Of a stretch of DNA of 28,223 bases, positions 8,601 through 14,735 are shown piece by piece. Each line of letters begins with the position of its first letter. The first letter of the stretch is position 1. The position numbers were made by a program, and so were the translations under genes. Source of the DNA: a virus. The notes beneath the pieces were generated by a model. That model saw only the letters and a list, made by a program, of their open reading frames with translations, was not told the DNA's origin and ran no database searches. The stretch covers positions 1-28,223 of the IMG/VR virus record IMGVR_UViG_3300047457_000373, one strand, 5' to 3'.

Positions 8601-11258
8601 ACATCAAAGTTGAACAAGGACAATATGTATACGGTTGACAACAACTTTGTTCGTTGGCGCAATGGTTACATTGGAAAGATTTGGTCCGATAGCAATGAGG
8701 CCAAGTTATTGGCTGGCGTGGAAGAGATGCGAAGTTCTGCGGAGGAAATCGCATACAATAAAACTGTGCGCGAAACGGGCAAGGTCGTCAAGACCGTTGC
8801 TGAAATGCGCAATGCCGCGCGCAAGGCGTGGGGCGATGTTCATGCACCACAACCTGGCGCCCCGTATGGTTACAAGCCATGGAACATTGGCGACTACAGC
8901 AGTTTGTATAAGACCAAGTACGATGAACTTGTCCAGTCTGGCGTCCCGTACAAGGAGGCTCAGGCAACTGCTCGCGAATTCGCTCGCACGCAAGCATACA
9001 AGGTTCCGTACGAGAAGCCTGTTGTTGGTGTGGCTGGAGCCAAGTATGAACTTGACCAGATCAGCGACGAATTGACTGGCAATCTTGAATCAATTACTCG
9101 TACAACCAATGGCGAGTACAATGCGCTTGAACGCTACGCCGCATTGCGTAGCGATGGAGCCAGCATTGGCGAAGCGGTCGATACCATTGCTCGCGAAGTT
9201 GTCGACATGCATCCAAAGGCGGATGTCCTAGTGACGTCAGCCAAACTCAACGAGTTTGCTTTCAGGAAAGCAGCGCGAGAAGCCGAGATCGGATTCCTCA
9301 AGAGCATCTATCCTGGCGATACATACGAAATCTTTGGTTTCGGTTTGACTCGTACGCAGACATTGGAGGGCACTCGCGACAAACTGGTCAAGACCGCCAA
9401 GTCCCTAGAGAAGGAACTCAAGAAGGAATGGGAAGTCGAGCGTGTCGCCACCAATCGTATTGAGCGTGGCCGCGCGAAACTTGTTGAGAAGAATGTGAGC
9501 GATGTTCTCCGAGCGGAAGAGGCATTGCTTGATGCTAGCAAGCGATTTGATTCTGCGCATGTGAACTACATGGATGCACAGAAGCATGCGGCTACTGTCG
9601 TGCCTTCGCTTCAGCGTAAGGCCGATGGACTGCGTACGATTCTTAGCAAACTGAATGCCATCAAGGATGGCATGGGCGACGATCTGCTTGCCACGAAACT
9701 TGAGATGGAGAACTGGCTCAAGGAATCAGAGGATTTGATGGCGGAGATTGGACATACTGCCGCACCCGAAAGCCAAGCCGCTATTAGCGGCGACGCTGGG
9801 CACTGGTTGACCGACGCCTATTCGGCGTATATCAATCGTCCAGTAGCGAAGAAGGATTACGAGAAGTTCCTTCGCCTCAAGGCAGATTACCTTGATGCTT
9901 CGGCCAATCTTGTCATGCGCGAACGTCAGGCTGCAGCCGCAGAGAACATGCTGCTCAATCTGAAGGATGGCTACTGGGGCAAGCGTGTGGTGAAACAGTT
10001 CAATGAGGGCATGGTTTCACTTGAGCGTTTGGGCTTGCCTTCATACCAGGCTGCGCCCGAACTTGAGGAGATTTCCCGCAACATGTCACAGATGTTGGAA
10101 CCATCCTACATTCGTGCGCTCAATAGGTTCATTGGCAAATACACGGGCTTCTTCAAATCGTATGCCACGTCGACACCAGGGTTCGTTGTTCGCAACACCC
10201 TTCAGAACACCTTCATGATTATGGCCGCTGGCGCATCGCCCAAGAATATGATCGAAGGTCTGGGCTGGTATCGTCAATTCATGCAGGCTGTCAATGATGG
10301 AACGCATGAGGCATGGCTGGAAGGCTTGTCCGAAACGGATAGGTTTACTGTCGGCTTGGCCATCAAGGCCGCCGATGCGTCTGGCTACGGAAAGACTAGC
10401 GACGCATTCTTGATGTGGAAACCTAAGCGTGCTGGCTTGACTGACAACAAGTACACTCGCCTATTCCGTACCCGCAACGAAGCAGTTGAAGGTAGTGCCC
10501 GATTCATGCTTGCCTACGATTCGGTTGTGCGTGGTCTTGATTTCAATCAAGCCACCGCACGCGTCAAGCGGTATCTGTTTGATTACACGGATGTCGGTGT
10601 TGGTGATGCGATCATGCGTCCTATTGTCCCGTTCTGGTTCTGGATGTCACGCAACCTGCCGCTACAGATCATGAACCAATGGCAGAACCCCCGCGCCTAC
10701 AACATCTACCAGGACGCCATGAACAATCTCGGCATCAACGATGACGAAGACAAGTTCTTGCCATCGTGGATGAAGGAACAGGGCGCCGTGAAGGTTGGCG
10801 ACAACCTGTACGTCATGATGGACATGGGATTCAATAGGGTGGGCCAGCAGTTTGAGGAGTTCTCTGACCCCGCTCGCCTGCTGTCGTACGTCAACCCGAT
10901 CTTGCGCCTACCGTTTGAAACGATCATCGGTGACCGCAAGTTCTATAGGAACGTGCCATTCAGGGACGAAGATCAGCAGACTGCTGGTGGTCCGCTGAAG
11001 CCTGCGGTTCAGTTGCTTGCTGAACTTCTGTTCCAAGGACGCGATCTCCCATCGGGAGAACGCGGTTCAAGCGAACGCTTCAACTATGCGGTTCAGAACC
11101 TCGTGCCGTTGCTCGGCCAGGTCGAGCGCATTATGCCCTCAACGGATTATAACGAGGAACGCCAGTTGAGCAACATCTTCGGATACTTGGGCATCCCATT
11201 GCGTGGTGTTACGGCATCGCAGCGTGAGGCTGAACAACGACGACAGGAGAACTGGTGA
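2697..11258 (+). CDS. Giant internal virion / ejection-type protein, 2853 aa
   Basis: A single uninterrupted frame encodes 2853 residues, almost all predicted helical. The start is GTG, overlapping the previous stop by one base, with GGAGG about ten bases upstream. Near the N-terminus (residues about 55-165) is a Gly-rich segment including LGFAGDVFLDPLTYVTFGGA, a pattern seen near the start of giant internal or 'polyvalent' phage proteins. Around residues 1625-1700 there is a long coiled coil rich in A, R, E and Q. The C-terminal region has a stretch like PGFVVRNTLQNT (about 2494) and then DYTDVGVGDAIMRPIVPFWFWMSRNLPLQ-type sequence (about 2629-2657), an aromatic, partly hydrophobic segment typical of the end of these proteins and possibly membrane-inserting. 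Known relatives are packaged in the head and injected with DNA. I saw no enzyme motif I could defend, so any lytic or polymerase activity is open. Confidence 0.75.
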   Translation: MANWEDLLASAQGADQTRLTGTRPRPKRPAVISQKDVLGPSTPATEGFVAPGKEPPGPGGWKGFVTDLIDSPLGKVITGAGNIISYPGRLVTSSVQEWADMLDSDPNTNASWSDMFEQAANPEFGFGKVIGNLTGNKWADRILGFAGDVFLDPLTYVTFGGAKAFSETAKLTGKAGRTARRISSLTSQEGRLALANRLSDLGAEPALVLDAVRRGRAAVKDADLLAKAGYSRAGVYWFGKRIPMTTKLGTVAEGSLTSLRVWSGDHVFRRLSSLFTPRDMQAIRVALARGERPATEESVDLLKLVVSRNAERAEWGAAGRKASVYRKQLTNAVSREDIQSARSTAYKYLDVAGKQAPAGSAAERVVNGVRQFLNNLGMDVYKAAKAVDPEAPVGMLDNYFPHITSDKALTWMSDDGSSLALTVRDQVFNPLDNVSSWKTRMEVGDDFFGKILTEEDIAGGIDSLNQIAREYGKLDFDFFETDLPTILDKYVDAYTKQMGIVARRKSMVDSGVYKKLDELIEVNPEIERAFSRELRAADKARAAARNKAVKTLDDFVNFSKSFINDELKAADQEASGAMKNVLDAWAEGAGAGMQKHLAEKALSSAKNSLLEKQHALAAMLDERSPILDLLEERYNSTIKQIDDINAELGRTETVSREIIDRVSVLSKQIQEDAKIEATVVQKSNVIQNDWYSIVAGNNPAQYKTLANNIRTALFGEVKIEGGMAKRVSGSRPVIADKEQFNSLVADFRKEMKIPKGKKLTPAQYQIVRDRYERAGGKFLEGEVGIKNQPWFMAAQGESPINLEKIVKAIEPERVKTTVNRAVAGEASLEEMRALGMAMLIARDDIAPELRTRMEQYLAEAAKANSYLLAFKQAQRSNRGVIITQRILDNYGTIERAIIDDITSWASASNLLVKLGDTIDQIDVTQTVPFDFLARLVDSNEFASLRNLLDPYLGSDDNFINIRALANMQEGFEAGDLAGLALRGTGINAKSTISDLGDFAMVNSIEETRPITWGELVDVLQNHMRTVQKNTYDIGFAVQDIVRGELKNVTTEGKWIDVGAMLDSMRYELGNSPSLDEVEKFIDRVITGRVEKSSVRTRPITGRVMYDPSSESDSLRSLMNETRKKLNAQSKIDFYDVKGQKDVAAARRAVQRGEAPGEALKQAKIEATADFAKQIESIGYGGASIDDIRREFGNLLMEVHFRSEVQLRFDRVVDLMAKEGLVAHEGMFRSVINAVARDTSNEVFSHSRGLVRVESKMREVLDIIEGSDWTGRSEELYNRLQSIVNDQTFDNDRSVALITRLNGTGSASELWAEYKRYGGKAGDSGYAYQRKKIAQALKNDMLTTEQRLALQKELESLPTAKQLSASKMRLKKGKLLDWWRAHIDPTATSLNDNEIVATLKEYSAIKSSSGRLTEDASPMEMKRWAQATLDKARNANRELRNRTGWLLDASDPFVDVRQLKFTGNSIQDLPSWYANSLSYGARRLEQANDRFNQLLNEAIKAEMTIDEFIYRIDAENPDVWNYRDIVVNEALNLPKGAKLTDAQDVLGALEMQDLRAMRAIHYKIAEIESSPEYLRALVRQDEQKIIELMVPYAANQPIDLYYQRPRHVLARDAFDKGVTLYVKEGEPNLEAKINVEKAKRDVARLESQRAQVAADTQKGRMQTEEVYAAAQEERTRTLARIDAELEMARAEYNRNSAIVMQDKRFESASYRPVLNRAEIKPGNTYFTVKQGAVTKDIERSQERVISLMKDSEKARKLAAGKQSVERLDLIATSNRLARESEDLRKSIDDSLRPILESPVEPLTVYTDQFATQVSFEPWEIEMLFNFHGDTKFLAAQARETEGKIIPTMQRYSGEVASAESAARMGDEGQRAAYRMARQEGMSEEEARRYAATVTRASAKQREARLPSIASMRKDIEDADVAALRAEARLEGATANADKRNSVLQKIHWIAKSIGDGDITFEDFANALSLTSKLNKDNMYTVDNNFVRWRNGYIGKIWSDSNEAKLLAGVEEMRSSAEEIAYNKTVRETGKVVKTVAEMRNAARKAWGDVHAPQPGAPYGYKPWNIGDYSSLYKTKYDELVQSGVPYKEAQATAREFARTQAYKVPYEKPVVGVAGAKYELDQISDELTGNLESITRTTNGEYNALERYAALRSDGASIGEAVDTIAREVVDMHPKADVLVTSAKLNEFAFRKAAREAEIGFLKSIYPGDTYEIFGFGLTRTQTLEGTRDKLVKTAKSLEKELKKEWEVERVATNRIERGRAKLVEKNVSDVLRAEEALLDASKRFDSAHVNYMDAQKHAATVVPSLQRKADGLRTILSKLNAIKDGMGDDLLATKLEMENWLKESEDLMAEIGHTAAPESQAAISGDAGHWLTDAYSAYINRPVAKKDYEKFLRLKADYLDASANLVMRERQAAAAENMLLNLKDGYWGKRVVKQFNEGMVSLERLGLPSYQAAPELEEISRNMSQMLEPSYIRALNRFIGKYTGFFKSYATSTPGFVVRNTLQNTFMIMAAGASPKNMIEGLGWYRQFMQAVNDGTHEAWLEGLSETDRFTVGLAIKAADASGYGKTSDAFLMWKPKRAGLTDNKYTRLFRTRNEAVEGSARFMLAYDSVVRGLDFNQATARVKRYLFDYTDVGVGDAIMRPIVPFWFWMSRNLPLQIMNQWQNPRAYNIYQDAMNNLGINDDEDKFLPSWMKEQGAVKVGDNLYVMMDMGFNRVGQQFEEFSDPARLLSYVNPILRLPFETIIGDRKFYRNVPFRDEDQQTAGGPLKPAVQLLAELLFQGRDLPSGERGSSERFNYAVQNLVPLLGQVERIMPSTDYNEERQLSNIFGYLGIPLRGVTASQREAEQRRQENW

Positions 11259-11752
11259 TGAAACTCTGGAAGGGCAAGCGCACATACACGGGCTTCGATA
11301 AGCAGGCTTCGGGTAGACGCGCTGGAACACAGAAGTTGATTGACTATGTGTTGTTCTTGAACGGCGGCAAGATCAAGAATCTTGGTTCGTTCATGGTGCG
11401 CGACATGCGGGGGAAGGCTGGCAAGCCCAGCGTCCACAGTACGGGGCGGGCTATTGATTTCGGTTACACGAACCGCGAAGATGGTCTCGCTCTGGCGGAC
11501 TTTTTCGTCCGCAACTGGGAGGCCTTTGGCGTTGAGTTGATTGTTGACTATTATCCGACGCCCCATGGGCGCGGATGGAATGTGACTCGTCTTGCTTGGC
11601 AGGACTACAAGAAGCCGACAGTAAGCGGCGCCCCCTATGGGCGCTGGCTCCACGTGGAAATCAGTAACGAGGTTGCTGATAACGCCGCTTACATCGACTT
11701 CGTATTCGCTCTGCTACTTGCTGATACGAGAGGTCACGACCCCTCGTCCTGA
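11258..11752 (+). CDS. M15-type peptidoglycan peptidase (endolysin candidate), 164 aa
   Basis: The protein carries the zinc-site signature of M15 / D-Ala-D-Ala carboxypeptidase-like peptidases: SVHSTGRAIDFG with His60 and Asp67 as ligands, and WLHVE with His132 as the third ligand. Other M15-like phage enzymes of this type cut peptide bonds in the cell-wall stem peptide. There is no signal peptide, membrane helix or separate wall-binding domain, so export would need a holin, or the enzyme could act from the virion. ATG 11258 overlaps the giant gene's stop as TGATG and has AGGAG upstream, so it is translated with that gene. A GTG one codon earlier is less likely. It is the last gene of the rightward block and converges on the leftward replication block. 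Confidence 0.8.
   Translation: MKLWKGKRTYTGFDKQASGRRAGTQKLIDYVLFLNGGKIKNLGSFMVRDMRGKAGKPSVHSTGRAIDFGYTNREDGLALADFFVRNWEAFGVELIVDYYPTPHGRGWNVTRLAWQDYKKPTVSGAPYGRWLHVEISNEVADNAAYIDFVFALLLADTRGHDPSS
11726..11747. terminator. Possible bidirectional terminator hairpin at convergent gene ends
   Basis: ACGAG and CTCGT flank an inner GGT/ACC pair with one A-C mismatch and a CACG loop. The hairpin lies inside the overlapping 3' ends of the lysin gene and the leftward 85-aa gene, exactly where two convergent transcripts meet. No T-run follows on either strand, so intrinsic termination is uncertain. Confidence 0.3.
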
Positions 11753-11991
11753 GACAGGGCTTCTTCCAGCGATTTGGCAATCGCATGGACGATCATCATC
11801 ATGTCTAGGAATGACATGACCTCGCCGTCCTTTGCTTCGTAATACTTGCGCAGGAACTCTTTGGCGCCATGTGCGTTGACGACGAGCGTCAACTCAAAGT
11901 AGGTGTCGTGGTCATGCTCAATCCTCTTGGCTCGCGCCTCAAGGTCGGCTATGTCCTCTGGGTCAAAGCCTTCAAGATCACCCATGAACAT
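11734..11991 (-). CDS. Small acidic protein, 85 aa
   Basis: Unrecognised. The protein is acidic, with an Asp/Glu-rich N-terminus, a central beta-like stretch (FELTLVVNAHG) and a C-terminal helix rich in Met, Ala and Glu. It is the last gene of the leftward replication transcript, and its 3' end overlaps the lysin gene by 19 bases. ATG 11991 overlaps the preceding gene and has GGAG four bases upstream. ATG 11985 is a possible alternative with better spacing. No membrane segment or catalytic motif is visible. Confidence 0.65.
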   Translation of the reverse strand: MFMGDLEGFDPEDIADLEARAKRIEHDHDTYFELTLVVNAHGAKEFLRKYYEAKDGEVMSFLDMMMIVHAIAKSLEEALSQDEGS

Positions 11992-12139
11992 GCTTCTCCA
12001 TCACTCTGGTAACAACATTGATGGTGTCATCAATGGTGCGCACATTGTTGTATGGCATTCCTTTGGAAAGGACTGTCGCTTTGAGTTTGTTCAAAGCGGC
12101 AAGCAGTTCCTTGTAGTCATTCTTTTGGAGTTTCGCCAT
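11978..12139 (-). CDS. Small basic protein, 53 aa
   Basis: Unrecognised short Lys-rich protein, predicted as two helices: a Leu/Lys-rich first half and a Val/Thr-rich second half. ATG 12139 is chosen because GGAGG lies eight bases upstream; the frame continues further upstream but without a comparable ribosome site. It overlaps both neighbours, which supports real translation within the leftward operon. It could be a small nucleic-acid-binding or host-modifying protein, but nothing specific shows this. Confidence 0.6.
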   Translation of the reverse strand: MAKLQKNDYKELLAALNKLKATVLSKGMPYNNVRTIDDTINVVTRVMEKHVHG

Positions 12140-12293
12140 TGTTATCTTCCTCCATCCGCGTAGCAATCACTTCCGACATCTGGGCAATCTGATCTATCGC
12201 CTTGTCGTCGTCACCCACAACAAACAGGGTGAGGGCAATGAGCAGTGCTTCCATTTCAATGGGCGACAATCGCTCGTGTTCAAACATTTTCAT
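12117..12293 (-). CDS. Small acidic helical protein, 58 aa
   Basis: Unrecognised. ATG 12293 overlaps the upstream stop as ATGA and follows AAGGAGG, a near-perfect ribosome site. The sequence is a hydrophobic helix (residues about 14-26, rich in Leu, Ala and Val) followed by an acidic tail. The hydrophobic stretch is short and contains Glu, so a membrane helix is unlikely; a small helical adaptor fits better. It is translationally coupled to the HTH-Nmad1 fusion gene before it. Confidence 0.65.
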   Translation of the reverse strand: MKMFEHERLSPIEMEALLIALTLFVVGDDDKAIDQIAQMSEVIATRMEEDNNGETPKE

Positions 12294-13060
12294 GATTCCT
12301 CCTTGAGGTTGAGACTGAACGTATTCATAAAGAGCATTTCGGAAATCACCGAATAGCCAACGATGTCCATCCACGTATCGATCAATGATTCGTTGGATGG
12401 TTCCGCTCCGCTATCCAGCAGGGTATTGAGTCTTGCCAGTTTATCACACAACCGAATCATGAGTCCGACATGTCCGAACTCCAAGATGTTGTTATGCCCG
12501 TAGTCTCGTTGCTTGCGCACGAGAAGGGCAACCATCTCTTCGGCATCCCATTGCTTGCGATAACGCAATTCGTTGACAGCAAGGTAGGCGAGATCAATGA
12601 TGAGAAGCCGAGGCGTCTCCTCCTGTTCCCGTACTGCCTTGGCTAGGCGCGTGCGATAGAACTCAATGTGCGGATGGTGAGCCGCTTGCGAACCAGACGT
12701 ACCGTCCCATTCGATAACGATTGCTTCAGCCGCATCTTCCCAGTTGTCGAACACCTTGTACCTCATGTTGATAGCGTGGTTGGTGAATAGTTTGCGCTCA
12801 AGTTCAGCGATGGCTTTGCGAGCCAATCGCCAAGCGTGAGGCTTGGATACCCCGAGCCGCTTACCAAGTGTGCTGTATGAGATGCCCTCATAGAAGATGG
12901 CCTCAACACAGAACCTTGCTTCTGGCCCGAGTGTTTCAATCGCATCACGCACGGCCTCAATGTGCGCAATGTCGTAGTTGGTTGTATCGTCCCCATACTG
13001 TAGCAGTCTTTCTGCTTCGGTCGTGGGCACTGCTGCCAATACGTCAGGGTCAAACGGCAT
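12290..13060 (-). CDS. Sigma-region-4-like HTH fused to DUF1599/Nmad1-type domain, 256 aa
   Basis: Two recognisable parts. Residues about 36-91 form a sigma-70 region-4 or LuxR-like helix-turn-helix (AIETLGPEARFCVEAIF..GISYSTLGKRLGVS), the kind that contacts promoter DNA. Residues about 181-245 resemble DUF1599, 'nucleotide modification associated domain 1': KQRDYG, then IRLCDKLARLN, then DTWMDIVGY. That domain is found in phages and has been linked by genome context to modified bases. The linker of about 90 residues is helical with Trp/His-rich patches. ATG 13060 is chosen over an upstream start because GGAG lies ten bases before it. It overlaps both neighbours. It could couple promoter binding to nucleotide metabolism, or the HTH may be a remnant; the joint role is inference. 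Confidence 0.7.
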   Translation of the reverse strand: MPFDPDVLAAVPTTEAERLLQYGDDTTNYDIAHIEAVRDAIETLGPEARFCVEAIFYEGISYSTLGKRLGVSKPHAWRLARKAIAELERKLFTNHAINMRYKVFDNWEDAAEAIVIEWDGTSGSQAAHHPHIEFYRTRLAKAVREQEETPRLLIIDLAYLAVNELRYRKQWDAEEMVALLVRKQRDYGHNNILEFGHVGLMIRLCDKLARLNTLLDSGAEPSNESLIDTWMDIVGYSVISEMLFMNTFSLNLKEES

Positions 13061-13514
13061 GGCGGATAGGCTCCGATGGGAAGTTCTCAATCGGCAATGC
13101 GAAGTACGGCTGGTTGTTATCGTGGAACCTGTCCACGCTGGCATGCTTGTGGCATGCCTTCAACCAATCCACAAGAGGAGAATCCCAATACCTCTTGCGA
13201 GACGAATCGTAAATCCACATCCTGATCGGCCCGATGCACTGCCATGTCTGAAGTGCTGAAGCCTTGTTCAGTTTCAGTTTGAGCGTACCATCACCACGTG
13301 ACGCCACGCCCATCACCTCATACAGGCAGTCGGGAACCATGAAGTCTGGTGCGTATCGCATGGCGTCGGCCATGCCACGCACATCAAAGACAGGGCGGTT
13401 GAGACCCATGCGGTGAGCGTAAGGGTGGATACCCAAGAACGCTGTCTCCGCCGTGTCACCCATTGAACCGTACCTGCCGTTCCAACTCTTGTCCTTGAAG
13501 GCGGCGGCGTTCAT
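13050..13514 (-). CDS. Unknown protein, possibly nuclease-fold, 154 aa
   Basis: I do not recognise it firmly. Around residues 54-85 it has APDFMVPDCLYEV followed by LKLKLNK, which resembles the PD...E.K core of PD-(D/E)XK nucleases, with an E at residue 6 or 23 as a possible extra ligand. The usual Lys two residues after the core Glu is Met here; the later Lys residues would have to substitute. The C-terminal half is Trp- and His-rich. It lies directly after the RusA gene with an ATGA overlap, so a DNA-processing role fits the context. The fold assignment is tentative. Confidence 0.65.
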   Translation of the reverse strand: MNAAAFKDKSWNGRYGSMGDTAETAFLGIHPYAHRMGLNRPVFDVRGMADAMRYAPDFMVPDCLYEVMGVASRGDGTLKLKLNKASALQTWQCIGPIRMWIYDSSRKRYWDSPLVDWLKACHKHASVDRFHDNNQPYFALPIENFPSEPIRHAV

Positions 13515-13924
13515 GCTTTGATTCCCGTGATCTTGACAACCTGAGAGTCATCACGCCAAGCGATACCGTTCAACGCATCAAGGATTGTCTTGATGTAGTT
13601 GTCTAGATCGCCACGCAACTTCGTCTTGTTGTCAATGTCGACGCGCTCAACGATGATCGCTGTTCCTTCCGTGTCCACCACGATGTGGACAGCAACCTCG
13701 CCCTCAAAGACTGGCCCGTCCCACGCTTGGGCTATTGCTTTCTCAGCGTCAACAGTTTTCTTCGGCGTGTATGCCAAAGCCTTGCCGTTGCGCTGAACAA
13801 CACGTGGTCGTTCCTTTGGGTGTGGCTTGCCTTCTATGAAGATGGAGTGCGACCGTACGCTCGCACCAGTAATTTTTCCAACTCCACGTGTCCTCTTTCG
13901 CCCCTCGCCATGTACTTGCCCCAT
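13511..13924 (-). CDS. rusA: RusA-family Holliday junction resolvase, 137 aa
   Basis: Matches the RusA pattern: GKPHPKERPR near the N-terminus, YTPKKT, then GDLDNYIKTILDALNGIAWRDD. The acidic residues expected to bind magnesium are Asp106, Asp108 and Asp125/126, with Lys112 and Asp116 in their usual places. RusA dimers cut four-way DNA junctions symmetrically, so the product should resolve recombination or replication branches before packaging. Length is close to the family's usual 120-140 residues. The only standard start that covers the domain is ATG 13924, with GGAGG thirteen bases upstream; it overlaps the primase gene by 91 bases, which is unusually long here. Confidence 0.88.
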   Translation of the reverse strand: MGQVHGEGRKRTRGVGKITGASVRSHSIFIEGKPHPKERPRVVQRNGKALAYTPKKTVDAEKAIAQAWDGPVFEGEVAVHIVVDTEGTAIIVERVDIDNKTKLRGDLDNYIKTILDALNGIAWRDDSQVVKITGIKA

Positions 13925-14733
13925 CGCAAATCAGCATCCTCCAAAATTCTAAGTGCGTCGGCTGGATGTATGTTCGCTTGCTTGCACTCGTAGGCAAGAC
14001 GAACAAGTGTGGTTGATCTATCCCTGCCCTCAAGCGGGCCATCACGGTAGATGGCTCGGCCTGCGACCGAAAGAGAACGAACCGTTGAAGCAAGGTCAGC
14101 CGAGGGCTGACCATAATCGCGCGCCTCAACTGTCGGTGCTTTGTACAGTTTAGCAATCTCCCCAACCCTTTCGGGGTTGATGCGACTGCCAATGGCGCTG
14201 GCAATGAAGTCATCAAACGAGATGGGTGAACCATCGCGATTGACCATGACTCTCTTACCAGAGCCGATGTTCGGATACGGGAGACGAACGTAGTTGCCCA
14301 CTTGCCCACGCTCCAAGGTTTCCTGCTTCGGATTGACTTCCTTCGGTGGGAGATCAACAACCTTGTGAGCGGCGAGGAACATGCGCCGCATGTCCGACGC
14401 TGGCGTCAGTTCGGTAGCGAACACCCACACGTGGTAGCCTCTCGCAGTCTTCTCAACCCATGCGGTCACACCGACATGAGAGAGAGCGTCAGCAAGAATC
14501 CATGCGTGCGCTGGCTCGTCATAGTCAATGTCGCTACAACCCCATACGCACAGCGTCTTGCCAGACGCAGTGACACAGGGGTAGACACCGATGTGCGGGC
14601 CTCGTTCCAGATGATTGGCGAACGATTCAAAGGTGAGTGGCTCACGGACACAGCCACCTTCCCAAGAGCCGTAGCAGTCACCACGACCACGGAACAGGGT
14701 TACGAAGTCGCCAACCTTGTCCTCCGCAATCAT
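13834..14733 (-). CDS. Archaeo-eukaryotic-type DNA primase (AEP/PrimPol-like), 299 aa
   Basis: The N-terminal 160 residues show the AEP signatures: CSDIDYD (Asp68 and Asp70, metal ligands), then ARGYHVWVF (His101, nucleotide binding), and GNYVRLPYPN at about 146-154. This combination is typical of primase/PrimPol domains in phages, plasmids and TOTE-type systems. The C-terminal 100 residues are helical with a RxxxLxxLAYECKQANI-like stretch, comparable to accessory C-terminal domains of primases. The gene lies directly downstream of the DnaB-like helicase with a two-base gap, so the pair probably works together at the phage replication fork. No replicative DNA polymerase is in this window. The start is ATG 14733; its ribosome site is weak, suggesting coupling to the helicase gene. 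Confidence 0.85.
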   Translation of the reverse strand: MIAEDKVGDFVTLFRGRGDCYGSWEGGCVREPLTFESFANHLERGPHIGVYPCVTASGKTLCVWGCSDIDYDEPAHAWILADALSHVGVTAWVEKTARGYHVWVFATELTPASDMRRMFLAAHKVVDLPPKEVNPKQETLERGQVGNYVRLPYPNIGSGKRVMVNRDGSPISFDDFIASAIGSRINPERVGEIAKLYKAPTVEARDYGQPSADLASTVRSLSVAGRAIYRDGPLEGRDRSTTLVRLAYECKQANIHPADALRILEDADLRWGKYMARGERGHVELEKLLVRAYGRTPSS

Positions 14734-14735
14734 GA

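Noticed and set aside
2697-11258. N4-type virion RNA polymerase inside the giant protein
   Set aside because: A YG preceded by basic residues occurs around residue 1178, but the other polymerase motifs (the T/DxxGR-like site and the two catalytic Asp contexts) could not be found by eye.
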